From Amycolatopsis sp. CA-230715 (GTDB taxonomy: Bacteria; Actinomycetota; Actinomycetes; Mycobacteriales; Pseudonocardiaceae): DNA of 64,000 bases. Below, one piece after another: positions 17,377-26,694 of this stretch. How positions within the stretch are numbered: the stretch's first letter is position 1; each line of letters opens with the position of its first letter. Under the pieces are notes generated by a model. The model saw only the letters and a list, made by a program, of their open reading frames with translations. It was not told where the DNA came from and ran no database searches. The translations under genes were made by a program, and so were the position numbers. The stretch spans positions 2,479,501-2,543,500 of the forward strand of contig NZ_CP059997.1 in the NCBI RefSeq assembly GCF_018736145.1, read 5' to 3'.

Positions 17377-17826
17377 TCAGCGCGGGGCGCGCACCGGCTG
17401 CTCCGCGAGCGCGGCCAGCACCGGGGTCGCGTCGAGCAGGAGTTCGAGGTCTTCGGGCGGCAGTTCCGACAGCTTGTCCGCGAGCGCTTCGGCCTCGCAG
17501 CGCGCGAAGGACCGCATGGTCTCCTCGCCAGCCGTGGTGGCGACGACGTGGGTCGCGCGGCCGTCACGGGGGTCGGGCTCGCGCTGGACCAGCCCGGCCT
17601 CTTCCAGGCCGGCGACCGCGGTGGTGGCGGTCGGCTGGGAGCACGGCACGCGCTCGGCCAGCGCGCCGACGCGCATCGGGCCGTGCTGCGCGAGCAGGGC
17701 GAGCACGATGAGCTGAGTCGGGTGCACCGACCCGGTGTTGCTACTGCGCCGCAGGCTCCGCATCAGCCTGTGCATCGCGATCACGACCCGCAGCGCGTCG
17801 TCGATGCTCACCGTCCTCGTCGTCAT
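17377..17826 (-). CDS. MarR-family transcriptional regulator
   Basis: 149 residues from ATG 17826 (GTG 17838 is an alternative). The winged helix is visible: STGSVHPTQLIVLALLAQHG and LAERVPCSQPTATTAVAGLE, with the wing in VQREPDPRDGRATHV. Members repress efflux or redox genes and respond to phenolic ligands. A TAGTGT hexamer 8 bp before the ATG could give a near-leaderless transcript. Target unknown; the neighbouring flavin monooxygenase is convergent, not divergent. Confidence 0.85.
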   Translation of the reverse strand: MTTRTVSIDDALRVVIAMHRLMRSLRRSSNTGSVHPTQLIVLALLAQHGPMRVGALAERVPCSQPTATTAVAGLEEAGLVQREPDPRDGRATHVVATTAGEETMRSFARCEAEALADKLSELPPEDLELLLDATPVLAALAEQPVRAPR

Positions 17827-18006
17827 GCACTCCGACACTACCCCGCGCGAGATGCCCGATTAATTGCCCGATCCGCCCTGGTAAGCTGGCCTTTCTCTCC
17901 CCTGGTGAGCCGACTCACAAGGGGTACTGGGCGGGTTGTCCGGAAAATGCGGGGAAAACCGGATCATCCGTGACAACTTTTACCTGGCATAAGGCGTCTT
18001 GAAAAC

Positions 18007-19221
18007 ATGCACGCGAGCAGTATTCGGCTGGATTCCTCACTCGGCCTCATCATCGTTTCGGTACTGGCGCTGCTCGCCGTCGTCGCGGTGCCATGGTTCT
18101 GGGACAAGTGGCGGTGGAAGCGCACGCTGCGCAGCGCGTCCACCGTGCTCGCGGTCCTGCTGGTACTGCTCTCCAGCGGGCTCGCGCTCAACATGGTCGG
18201 CGGGTTCTTCCCCACCCTCGGCTCGCTGCTGGGCACCTCGGCGAACCCCGGCGAGGGCACCAACGGCGAGGGTGGCGCCAACGGCTCGGGGCTGGGCAGG
18301 CTCGCCGAAGCCAACTATCAGCGCGCGCTGCAGGGCAAGGGATCCACGGTGCACATGCCGGTGAAGGGCAAGCGCACCGGGATCGAGCGGGACGTCAACG
18401 TCTACTTCCCCGCCGCCTACGCGGATCCGGCGTGGCACGACCGCCTCTTCGGAGTGATCGAATGGTTCCCGAACTACCCGTCCGGGCCCGAGGTGGCGAT
18501 CAATACCTACAAGCTGCCCGACGCGCTCGACGCCGCGATCGCCAAGGGCAAGCTGCCGCCGTCGGTCGTGATCATCCCCGATCCCAGCGGGCAGCCCCGG
18601 ATCAACCACGACTCCGAATGCGTCGACGCGGTCGGCGGCGGCGCCAACGACACCTACCTGTCCGCAGACATCCGGCAGTGGGCGGTGCAGACCCTCCGCG
18701 TGTCCCCGGAACGGCGCGCGTGGTCCCTCGCGGGCTGGTCATCCGGCGGCTACTGCGCGATGAACCTCGCCGCGCGGCACCCGCAGTGGTACGCGAACGT
18801 GGTCAGCGTCAGCGGCTACGACAAGGCGCAGACCGGGGTGGAGACCGGCGGCGACCTGTTCAAGGGGCGCGCCGACATCGGGGACGCGAACACGGTCAGC
18901 AAGACGCTGCACAAGAACCCCGCCGCGCTCGACGTCCTCGCCGTCGCGGGCCAGCGGGAACCGGACGAACTCGCCGCCATCGACGCGATCAAGGCCGCGC
19001 TCGTCGCGCCGACGAGGCTGTTCACCTGGACCATCCCCGACGCGGGGCACAACGTGAACACGCTGAAGTCGCAGCTCGGCCCGGTGCTGAGCTGGCTGGG
19101 GCAGCGGAGCGCGGCGCCGACCCCGCCGCCGGACCCGCCGGTGACCGGTACCGGCGGGGTGCAACCGTGGCCGTTGCCGAACACCGGCGGCCACGGCGCG
19201 CTCACCGGGGTCGAGCAGTAG
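18007..19221 (+). CDS. membrane-anchored esterase, antigen-85/EstD-like alpha/beta hydrolase
   Basis: 404 residues. Two N-terminal transmembrane segments (about 12-32 and 43-66) are followed by a Gly/Asn-rich linker and an extracellular esterase domain. The nucleophile elbow is GWSSGGYCAMNLAARHPQ near residue 245, and a catalytic His lies in IPDAGHNVNTLKSQL near 342. The proline-rich C-terminus ends in NTGGHGAL. The fold matches putative esterases related to mycolyltransferases, suggesting a cell-envelope acyl-ester function. Substrate unknown. A strong hairpin follows the stop. Confidence 0.82.
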   Translation: MHASSIRLDSSLGLIIVSVLALLAVVAVPWFWDKWRWKRTLRSASTVLAVLLVLLSSGLALNMVGGFFPTLGSLLGTSANPGEGTNGEGGANGSGLGRLAEANYQRALQGKGSTVHMPVKGKRTGIERDVNVYFPAAYADPAWHDRLFGVIEWFPNYPSGPEVAINTYKLPDALDAAIAKGKLPPSVVIIPDPSGQPRINHDSECVDAVGGGANDTYLSADIRQWAVQTLRVSPERRAWSLAGWSSGGYCAMNLAARHPQWYANVVSVSGYDKAQTGVETGGDLFKGRADIGDANTVSKTLHKNPAALDVLAVAGQREPDELAAIDAIKAALVAPTRLFTWTIPDAGHNVNTLKSQLGPVLSWLGQRSAAPTPPPDPPVTGTGGVQPWPLPNTGGHGALTGVEQ

Positions 19222-19223
19222 CC

Positions 19224-19262
19224 AGGTCCACTGTGGAGTATCCCCTGCTCCACAGTGGACCT
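19224..19262. terminator. bidirectional hairpin terminator
   Basis: Perfect 15-bp arms (19224-19238 and 19248-19262) surround a 9-base loop, three bases after the esterase stop and 18 bases from the convergent response-regulator stop. Each arm contains the motif TCCACTGTGGA, which is itself a near-palindrome found repeatedly in this window. Confidence 0.85.
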
Positions 19263-19280
19263 TCCCTCGTGCGATGCCCG

Positions 19281-19943
19281 CTATTCGGCGAGCAGGCCCG
19301 CGTCGTTGGCGAGGATGGCGGCCTGCACCCGGTTCGCGCAGCCGAGCTTCACCAGAATCCGGCTCACGTGCACCTTCACCGTGCCCGCGGACAGGTCGAG
19401 CCGCTGGCCGATTTCGGCGTTCGCCATGCCGCGGCCCAGCATCACCAGCACTTCGCGTTCGCGGTGGGTCAGCGGGCGGAGGCGTTCCCGCGCACGGGCG
19501 GCGCGCTGGTCCGAGGCGGAATCGGCGGCGAGGCTCCGTTCGATGACCCGCCGGGTCACGCGCGGCGAAAGCACCGCGTCGCCCGCGGTCGCGGCGCGCA
19601 CCGCGTGCAGGATCTGCGTCGGCTCGGCGTCCTTGAGCAGGAAACCGGCCGCGCCAGCCCGCAGCGCCCGTGCCACGTAGGCCTCGTCGCCGAACGTGGT
19701 CAGCACGATGACCCGCACGTCCGGGGCGACCACGGCGATCTCTTCGACCGCGGCGAGCCCGTCCACCTTCGGCATCCTGATGTCGACCAGCGCGACGTCG
19801 ATCTCCTGCCGCCGGACCGCCGCGATCGCCTCCGCCCCGTCACCGGCCTCGGCCACCACCTCGATGTCGTCCGCGTGGCTCAGCAGCAGCGCGACCCCGG
19901 CGCGCAGCAGGGGTTCGTCGTCGGCGAGCAGGACGCGGATCAT
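19281..19943 (-). CDS. NarL/LuxR-family response regulator
   Basis: 220 residues. The receiver domain has the acidic pair in LLADDEP, the phospho-acceptor Asp in VDIRMPKVDG (about residue 54), Thr in VLTTFG and Lys in LLKDAEP. The C-terminal LuxR HTH has LTHREREVLVMLGRGMANAE and GTVKVHVSRILVKLG. The ATG at 19943 overlaps the stop of the sensor kinase gene (ATGA), so the pair is translationally coupled. The regulon is unknown. Confidence 0.92.
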   Translation of the reverse strand: MIRVLLADDEPLLRAGVALLLSHADDIEVVAEAGDGAEAIAAVRRQEIDVALVDIRMPKVDGLAAVEEIAVVAPDVRVIVLTTFGDEAYVARALRAGAAGFLLKDAEPTQILHAVRAATAGDAVLSPRVTRRVIERSLAADSASDQRAARARERLRPLTHREREVLVMLGRGMANAEIGQRLDLSAGTVKVHVSRILVKLGCANRVQAAILANDAGLLAE

Positions 19944-21556
19944 TCGGGCACCGGGATCTCGAACCAGGTCTTGTCCACGAGCCCGTCCTCGCCGAAGCAG
20001 AACCGGAACACCGCCGCGGTGCCGGAATCGGGCTCGTCGTCGGCCGAAACGTAGGTGCATTCGGTATCGGCGGGTCGCGGCGGTTCGTGGCCCGTCGCGG
20101 CGATCTCCGCCGCGGGTTCGTTCGGGCCGAACCACTCCTCGACCTCGTTTTCGGTCATGCCGAGCCGGACGCTGGCGAGCGGGTTGTCGCTGTCCGCGGG
20201 GGCGAGCGGCGGCACGACCGCGAGGGTCATCAGCAGCAGCGCGTCGACCGCCGCCAGCCCGATGCCCAGCAGCAGCCCGGCCGCGAGCCGCACGGCGGGC
20301 CGCGTCGCCGCGACGGGTTCGTCCGGGGAAACCGGTTCGTCCACATTGGACGGCCCGCGCACCGGGGCTGGCGCGCCGGTCGGCAGCGACATCGACACGA
20401 CGAAGTCGCCGCCGTCCTCGGTGCCCGCGGTGAGCGTGCCGCCGAGCAGGCGCGCGCGTTCCTGGAGCGCCACCAGGCCGCGGCCGGTGCCGGGCAGCCG
20501 TTCCGGTGCGGCGCCGGAGGGTTCGGGACCGTTGCGCACCTCGACCAGCACCCGCTCGCCGTGCTCGACGGTGACCGTCACCGGTGCGGCGGCGGCGTGC
20601 TTGTGCACGTTGGTCAGCGCCTCCCGCACCACGCGGTGCACCGCGCGGCGCAACGGCGGCGGGGCGGAAACGAGATCGGGACCGCGCCAGTCGAGGGTTA
20701 CGTCGATGCCCCCGGCGCGCGAGGATTCGACGAGGCGCGCCACGTCCGCTTCGGTCCCGGTCGCCTCCTCCGTATCGGCGGGTTCGTCGTCGGGACGCAG
20801 CGCGCCGAGCGAATGGCGCAGCTCGTCGAGCGCGGTCCTCGCGGTCGAACGGACCTGGTGCGCGGCCTCGTAGAGCTTCGGTTCCTGGCCCTTCGCGGCG
20901 ACTTCGAGCGCGCCGCAGTACACCGAGATGAGGCTGAGCCGGTGCCCGAGCTGGTCGTGCATCTCGCCCGCGATCCGCGACCGCTCCTCGAGCCGCGCCT
21001 CCGAGCGCGCGAAATGCCTTGCCTGCGCGAGGAATTCGGCGCGCTCGCCCAGCGCGACGACGAGCTTGGCCTGCTGCGCCTGCACGGTGCCGACGAGCCA
21101 CGGCACCGCCATGCAGAGGATCGTCGAAATGGCGATGACCACCACGACGTACTTCCACCGGAACGCGGGCTGGGTGAGCAGCACCACCGCGACCGGGATC
21201 AGCACACCGGGGCCGAGCACCGCCCACCGGCGGCCCGCGGTGCGCAGCCGCCCGCCCGCGCCGTAGGCGACGGCGGCGAGCACCGCACCGGTCGCGGGGA
21301 ACAGGCCGAACAGCACGGCCGCGCCCAGCAGCGCGAACACCGAGCAGGCGACGTGCCGGAGCCCGATCAGCACCGCGGCGCAGGCGAGTACCCCCGCCAG
21401 CACCGGTGTCGTCGATTCCAGCACGCCGGGCCAGCCCCACGCCGGGACGAGATCGGCCAGCACGACGGTCAGCACGGCCACGAACGCGGCGAGGACGGCA
21501 TCGGTCGCCGCGACGGCCACCACCGGCCGTCGCCACCACGCCGTCTGCTGCCGCAT
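19940..21556 (-). CDS. sensor histidine kinase (HisKA_3) with extra C-terminal membrane segment and BamE-like tail
   Basis: 538 residues from ATG 21556 (ATG 21592 is possible). Several N-terminal membrane helices (about 10-145) are followed by a HisKA_3 dimerisation helix with phospho-acceptor His in GEMHDQLGHRLS (about 215) and an HATPase_c domain to about 400. Unlike typical family members it continues through another transmembrane segment (LAAGLLLGIGLAAVDALLLM) into an outside domain of about 85 residues. That domain begins VRLGMTENEVEEWFGPNEP, resembling the SmpA/BamE motif, and contains two cysteines. It could sense an envelope signal. It partners with the downstream LuxR-type regulator. 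Confidence 0.88.
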   Translation of the reverse strand: MRQQTAWWRRPVVAVAATDAVLAAFVAVLTVVLADLVPAWGWPGVLESTTPVLAGVLACAAVLIGLRHVACSVFALLGAAVLFGLFPATGAVLAAVAYGAGGRLRTAGRRWAVLGPGVLIPVAVVLLTQPAFRWKYVVVVIAISTILCMAVPWLVGTVQAQQAKLVVALGERAEFLAQARHFARSEARLEERSRIAGEMHDQLGHRLSLISVYCGALEVAAKGQEPKLYEAAHQVRSTARTALDELRHSLGALRPDDEPADTEEATGTEADVARLVESSRAGGIDVTLDWRGPDLVSAPPPLRRAVHRVVREALTNVHKHAAAAPVTVTVEHGERVLVEVRNGPEPSGAAPERLPGTGRGLVALQERARLLGGTLTAGTEDGGDFVVSMSLPTGAPAPVRGPSNVDEPVSPDEPVAATRPAVRLAAGLLLGIGLAAVDALLLMTLAVVPPLAPADSDNPLASVRLGMTENEVEEWFGPNEPAAEIAATGHEPPRPADTECTYVSADDEPDSGTAAVFRFCFGEDGLVDKTWFEIPVPE

Positions 21557-21606
21557 GCCCCGCCGCTCCGTTCTCCGTGCCGCGGAAAGCATCACACGGA
21601 TCGGGC

Positions 21607-23070
21607 TCAGCCGCCCGAACCGGTCGTGCACCTTGCCGGTGCCGGGGGCGGGATGAGGTCGATCAGGTAGCGGTCGACGTCCGCGTCGACGCACGGCGAA
21701 GTGCCGCCGTAGACGGCGTGCCCGACGTCGTCGTTGGTCAGCAGGACCGCCGAAGGCATACTCTCGCTGAGCGCTTCCGCCCAGCGGTACGGGGTCGCGG
21801 CGTCCACTGTGGTCCCGACGAGCAGCACGGGCGGCGCGCCCTCGGCGCGCACGGTCTTCGGCCGCACCGTCGAGGTGGGCAGGAAGGCGCAGCTCGCCAG
21901 CTCCGAACCGTCGTTGACCGGGGACACCGCCCTGAGCCGCCTCGCTGTCTCCTCGTAGGCGGCGAGATCGGTGGGATGCGGCCGGTCGAGGCAGTTGACC
22001 ACGGCGAGCACGGTGTCGTCGGACTTCTCCGGGTCTTCCTCGTCATCGGAATCCTCCCCGGAGTCATCGGCGGCGGTGCCGCTTTCGGCGGCGATCAACT
22101 CCTCCGAAAGCGCGGGCCACTCCGCGGGAAAGGGCACCTTGGTGCCGATGACCGAGCGCAGCGAATCGCCGTCCGGCCCCGCGAGCACCCGGTCCACGGT
22201 GGCGAGGATTTCGCCTTCGTTCTTTCCTGGACACGGTTTTCCGGTGCGGGCGGCGCATTCCTTCGCGTAGGCGTGCAGCGCGAGATCGGCGCCCTCGGCC
22301 TGTTGGACCGGATCTTCGCGCCAATCGAGGTACAGGTTGTCGACGCCGTCGAGGACCATCGCGCGGATCTTGTTCGGAAACCGGTCGGCGTAGAGCTGGC
22401 CGACCCTGGTCCCGTAGGAGAAGCCGACGTAGGTCAGCTTTTCCTGCCCGGTGACCGCGCGCAGCACGTCGAGATCGCTGACCACGTCCGCGGAACCGAG
22501 GTGCCGCACCACGTTCTCCCCCGTTTGCGCCAGGCACGCTTCGGCGAACTGGCGTTGCCGCGGCACCGCGGGCCCGATCAGCGGCAGGTTCGCCGGGACG
22601 GGGCCGGTCGGCTCGCCCTGGGTGTCACAGCGGAGCTTGGGCTCGCTGCCGCCGACCCCGCGCGGGTCGAAGCTCACGACGTCGAACCGCTCGCGGACCG
22701 GCGCGGGCCAGTTCTCGCCGATGTCCTCCACCATCGCGACACCCGATTGGCCCGGCCCGCCCGCACCGGCGACGACCGTGCCGATCCGCTGGTCGGGCTT
22801 GGTCGCCGGGGCCTTCTTCAACGGCAGCGAGAACGTGCCGCCGTCGGGGTGCGCGTAGTCGATCGGCACGGTGAGCCGCGCGCACAGGAACTGCTCGCAC
22901 AGCTCCCATTTCAGGACCTGCCGGTAGAAGCGGGCCAGCGGGCCCACCTGTTCGGGACCGGCGGGCGCGGGGTTCGGCTGCCCCGCGCCCGCACTGGTGC
23001 ACCCGGCGACGAGCGCGGCGATCACCGCCACAGTGAAACCTCGCCGTACCCATCCCCGGGTCGTGCCCAT
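21607..23070 (-). CDS. secreted tripeptidyl aminopeptidase-like alpha/beta hydrolase (Tap family), lipoprotein
   Basis: 487 residues. A lipoprotein signal ends in LVAGCTS. The alpha/beta-hydrolase core has GGPGQSG as oxyanion region, FDPRGVGGSEP, and the nucleophile elbow VGFSYGTRVG. A TAP-like C-terminal domain carries VGTTVDAATPYRWAEAL and a probable catalytic His in DVGHAVYGG. Acidic insert around DDSGEDSDDEEDPEKSDD (about residue 330) is unusual. The role is extracellular peptide trimming. The ATG at 23070 has GGAGGAG upstream. Confidence 0.88.
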   Translation of the reverse strand: MGTTRGWVRRGFTVAVIAALVAGCTSAGAGQPNPAPAGPEQVGPLARFYRQVLKWELCEQFLCARLTVPIDYAHPDGGTFSLPLKKAPATKPDQRIGTVVAGAGGPGQSGVAMVEDIGENWPAPVRERFDVVSFDPRGVGGSEPKLRCDTQGEPTGPVPANLPLIGPAVPRQRQFAEACLAQTGENVVRHLGSADVVSDLDVLRAVTGQEKLTYVGFSYGTRVGQLYADRFPNKIRAMVLDGVDNLYLDWREDPVQQAEGADLALHAYAKECAARTGKPCPGKNEGEILATVDRVLAGPDGDSLRSVIGTKVPFPAEWPALSEELIAAESGTAADDSGEDSDDEEDPEKSDDTVLAVVNCLDRPHPTDLAAYEETARRLRAVSPVNDGSELASCAFLPTSTVRPKTVRAEGAPPVLLVGTTVDAATPYRWAEALSESMPSAVLLTNDDVGHAVYGGTSPCVDADVDRYLIDLIPPPAPARCTTGSGG

Positions 23071-23205
23071 CCCGTGCTCCTCCGATCCGTCGAAAACCTT
23101 TCAGGAAGAGAAAACCGCACGCGACCCGCTGGGCACGACCCTCCGCGGTCGGTAAATTCCCGTCCGGCCTCCGTCGAGCGGGCTACCCCGAAAGGCATAC
23201 GGGAC

Positions 23206-25749
23206 CTATTCGCGGAGGCCGATGGCGTCGATGGGACGGGCCCGGAGGCCGAGCCGGGTGGACACCGCGAGCGAAAGCAGGCCGAGCAACGCCGCCGCGC
23301 CGATGATGCCGAGGTACACCCCGATCGGCCCGGCGGGCACCGGGCTGCCGGTGAAGCCGATGCTCAGCACCGCCAGCGGGAGCACCGGGATGAGCGAGCC
23401 GACCACGATCGCGATCCCGGTCACCACGAACGCCTCGGCCCGCATCATGCGCCGCACCTGGCCGCGCGTGGTGCCGACGAGCCGGAGCAGGGCGAATTCG
23501 CGCCGCCGCTGCGCGGTCGTCATCACCAGCGTGTTGCCGACCGAGATCGCGATGTAGGCGAGGATCACCCCGATCGCCACCAGGTTGACCCAGAACTGGA
23601 CGGACGCGTCGCCGCGGTCGGCCGACTGCACGGCCTCCTTGCCGCCGACCGTGAGCCCCGGGTACTGCCCGGCGAGTCCACGCAGCCCGGCGGCGGCGCC
23701 TTCGCCGCCCGGTGCCAGCCGCACGAGCACCGAGCTGTCCATGCGGTCGGTGGTGTGCTCGCGGGCGAGCGCGGCGGGCAGCACGAAGTCGCCGAACGCG
23801 AAGTCCCGCTCGTAGGTGGCGACCAGCCGCAGGTTCGCGGGCGCGCCGTCGGCGAAGAAGAACTCGACCGGGTCACCGATCTTCTTGTCCAGCCAGCTCG
23901 CTTCCGACGCGCTCAGTGCCACGGTGTCCCTGCTCAGATCGGCGAAGTTCCCTTGTACCGCACCGAAATCGAGCGGACCGCGGGCCTGCGCGCCGTCGAG
24001 TCCCTGCGCCGGTTTCTTCTCGACGGCCTTCCCGTCCCCTTCGGCCCTCGTGATGAAGATGGTGGTCCGAACCACTGACGTCGCCGCGGCGACGCCGGGG
24101 ACCCGCCGCGCCGCTTCGGCCACCTCGGGCGAGAGCCTGCCGGTGGTGCTGGTGAGCACCTGGTCGGCCGTCGTCGCCAGCCGGGTCTCCTCCTGCAGCG
24201 CGGCGGTCGTGGTGGCCTGGCTGAAGAAGTTCGTGATCGCGAAGCCCACCGCGAGCATCAGCGGGGTGACCGCGGCGGCCATGCGCCGGGTGTTGGCACG
24301 GGTGTTCGCGGCGGCGAGGTAGCCGCCGACCCTGGACACCCGGCTCAGCGGCCCCGCGATCAGCCGCACGGCCAGCGCGACCACCTTCGGGCCGAGCAGC
24401 GCGAGCCCGACGACGAGCAGCAGCGCGGAAACACCGCTCAACGCACCCGCGTCCTCGCTGCGCACGAACAGCGGCACGGTCGACGCGCCCACGCCGAGCG
24501 CGACGAACACGCCACCGGTGAAAACGCGCGCCTTGCCGAGTTCGCGCCGTTCCACCGCGGCTTCGCCGAGCGCTTCGACGGGTGAGATCTTCGACGGCCG
24601 CCTTCCCGCCGCCCACGCGCCGACGCGTGCCGCACCGAGCCCGAGCAGGAACGCGGCGACGAGCGGCAACGGCCCGATCGTCAACGCGAAATCCGTTGGC
24701 ACCACACCGATCGCGGCGAACGCGGACCGCAGTCCCTGCGCGACGGCGATGCCCGCGGCGCTGCCGAGTGCCGCCGCGATCGCGGCCACCAGCGTGGTTT
24801 CCACCCCGATGAGCTTGCGGATCTGCTTCGGAGTGGCCGCGATCGCCCGCAGCAGCGCGAATTCCCGGCGCCGCTGCCCGATCGCCAGCGCCAGCGTGCC
24901 GGTCACGACGAACACCGTCACCATCAGCACGGTTCCACCGAAGGAGCCGGAGATCCCGATCAGTATCGTCCTCGTCTGGCCGACGTCGCGGAATTCGACC
25001 GTGCTCCGTTCGCCCCCCGAGGTCACCGAAACCTGTTTAGCCCCAAGGGTTTCCTCGATCCGGTCGGCGAGGTCGCCCGGGTCGGTCCCGTTCTCGGCGA
25101 GCACCCCGATCGCGCTCACCTGACCGGGCCGTCCGAACAGGGCACCAGCCCGCGCGTCGGAGAAGTACACTGTGGACTGACGGGAGAACCCGGCACCGAT
25201 TCCGCTCACGCGGTAGGAAACCGGGCCGCCGGTGGTCGCGATCTTCACCCGCCCACCGATGGAAACCCCGGCCCGGCTGGCGAGTTCGGCGTCGAGCACG
25301 ACCTCGTCCGGTGCCGACGGCGGAGCACCGGCCCGGAGCGTGAACGGCGCCAAGGCCGAGGCCGCCCAGTTGTGCCCGAACGACGGTTTCCCGGTCACCG
25401 GGCCGCTCTCGGTGATCACGTCCGCCGGGAAGCTCACCTCGCCGATCGCCGCGCGCACCCCCGGCAGGCCCGAGATCCGGTTCGCCGCCGAAGCCGCGAG
25501 CGGCGGCTGTTCGGTCACCTGCTGGGATTCGATCGCCGCGACGTCCGGCGGTTTCACCGTCTGGTGCCCGCCGACGACGACGGACGCGCCCGCGTAGCGC
25601 TGCGTCGGCACCCCCGAGCTGATCCCCGACTCCATCAAGATCCCGCACGCGGCGACCACCGCGGTACCGCACAGCACCGCGAGGAACGCGCCAACGAATC
25701 CCGCCTTGCGCGCCCGGATCGTCTGCCAGGCGAGGTCGCGCACGCTCAC
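23206..25749 (-). CDS. ABC transporter permease, FtsX/MacB-type with two FtsX domains
   Basis: About 847 residues. One N-terminal helix, two large extracytoplasmic regions and two FtsX cores (around 255-375 and 730-845) give eight predicted helices, the architecture of LolE/MacB-like lipid or peptide exporters in actinobacteria. Both cores carry the QRRREFALLR motif. The GTG at 25749 overlaps the ATPase stop (GTGA) and has GGGGAG five bases upstream; GTG 25752 is an alternative. It works with the ATPase gene just upstream. Confidence 0.9.
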   Translation of the reverse strand: MSVRDLAWQTIRARKAGFVGAFLAVLCGTAVVAACGILMESGISSGVPTQRYAGASVVVGGHQTVKPPDVAAIESQQVTEQPPLAASAANRISGLPGVRAAIGEVSFPADVITESGPVTGKPSFGHNWAASALAPFTLRAGAPPSAPDEVVLDAELASRAGVSIGGRVKIATTGGPVSYRVSGIGAGFSRQSTVYFSDARAGALFGRPGQVSAIGVLAENGTDPGDLADRIEETLGAKQVSVTSGGERSTVEFRDVGQTRTILIGISGSFGGTVLMVTVFVVTGTLALAIGQRRREFALLRAIAATPKQIRKLIGVETTLVAAIAAALGSAAGIAVAQGLRSAFAAIGVVPTDFALTIGPLPLVAAFLLGLGAARVGAWAAGRRPSKISPVEALGEAAVERRELGKARVFTGGVFVALGVGASTVPLFVRSEDAGALSGVSALLLVVGLALLGPKVVALAVRLIAGPLSRVSRVGGYLAAANTRANTRRMAAAVTPLMLAVGFAITNFFSQATTTAALQEETRLATTADQVLTSTTGRLSPEVAEAARRVPGVAAATSVVRTTIFITRAEGDGKAVEKKPAQGLDGAQARGPLDFGAVQGNFADLSRDTVALSASEASWLDKKIGDPVEFFFADGAPANLRLVATYERDFAFGDFVLPAALAREHTTDRMDSSVLVRLAPGGEGAAAGLRGLAGQYPGLTVGGKEAVQSADRGDASVQFWVNLVAIGVILAYIAISVGNTLVMTTAQRRREFALLRLVGTTRGQVRRMMRAEAFVVTGIAIVVGSLIPVLPLAVLSIGFTGSPVPAGPIGVYLGIIGAAALLGLLSLAVSTRLGLRARPIDAIGLRE

Positions 25750-26522
25750 CACTCCCCGAGGTGGGTCATGCGCTCGGCGACCGCGTCCGGCGTCGGGGCG
25801 CTCAGCTCACCGGCGAACCGCCCGTCGGCGAGGAACAGCACGCTGTGCGCGTACGACGCGGCCACCGGGTCGTGCGTCACCATCAGCACCGTCTGCCCCG
25901 TCGAGTCCACGAGTCCGCGCAGGAGCTCCAGGACCTGGCGACCGGTGCGGGTGTCCAGCGCGCCGGTGGGTTCGTCGGCCAGCAGCACCTCCGGCCTGGT
26001 TACCAGGGCACGGGCGATCGCCACCCGCTGCTGCTGGCCGCCGGACAGCTCGGCGGGACGGCTCCCCAGCTTCGCCGCGATGCCGACCCGCTCGGCGACC
26101 TCGCGCAGCCAGGCCCGATCGGCCCGTTCCCCCGCGAGCCGCAGCGGCAGCGTGATGTTCTGCTCGACGGTCAGCGAAGGCAGCAGGTTGTACGCCTGGA
26201 AAACGAACCCGATGCGCTGCCTGCGCAGCTCGGTGAGCTGGGTTTCGCTCAGCCCGGACAACTCGGTGCCGCCCAGCAGCACCCGCCCCGAGGCCGGCCG
26301 GTCGAGCCCGGCCGCGCAGTGCAGGAACGTGCTCTTGCCCGACCCCGACGGCCCCATCACCGCGGTGAAACTGCCGCGGCGCAGCCCCGCCGTGACCCCG
26401 TCGAGCGCGGTGACCGCGCCGTCGCCGGAGCCGTACACCTTGCGCACCGACTCCAGCGCGAGCGCGTAAGTCCTCTGTGGACTGTCCTCGGCCCGTGCCG
26501 CCGTGCGTCCCCGTGTTCTCAT
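25746..26522 (-). CDS. ABC transporter ATP-binding protein, LolD/MacB type
   Basis: 258 residues. Walker A GPSGSGKST, Q-loop FVFQAYNLLP, signature LSGGQQQRV, Walker B LLADEPTGALD and H-loop VTHDP are intact. It is the partner of the overlapping FtsX-type permease. The ATG at 26522 (MRTRGR) has AAGGGAGA upstream; the frame stays open further 5' but that region overlaps the divergent promoter. Such pairs move lipids, lipoproteins or antimicrobial peptides outward. The substrate is not evident. Confidence 0.9.
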   Translation of the reverse strand: MRTRGRTAARAEDSPQRTYALALESVRKVYGSGDGAVTALDGVTAGLRRGSFTAVMGPSGSGKSTFLHCAAGLDRPASGRVLLGGTELSGLSETQLTELRRQRIGFVFQAYNLLPSLTVEQNITLPLRLAGERADRAWLREVAERVGIAAKLGSRPAELSGGQQQRVAIARALVTRPEVLLADEPTGALDTRTGRQVLELLRGLVDSTGQTVLMVTHDPVAASYAHSVLFLADGRFAGELSAPTPDAVAERMTHLGEW

Positions 26523-26694
26523 CGTCTCCCTTTCCACCACGCAAACGTAGGGTCGGAAAGCGGCTGCGCTCGACCGCACGAGCCCGTCTGTCCGTGGTGT
26601 AGCCCGCACCACCACGGCGGTGGGGTTCTCTCCTTTCGCAGGGTGTCCGGCACCGCCCGCGGGCCGTACCCTCGCGACGAGGAAAGGAAGATCC

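Noticed and set aside
18093..20054. 653-codon plus-strand frame across esterase and two-component genes
   Set aside because: Arg/Gly/Ala-rich shadow of three genes with clear motifs in other frames.
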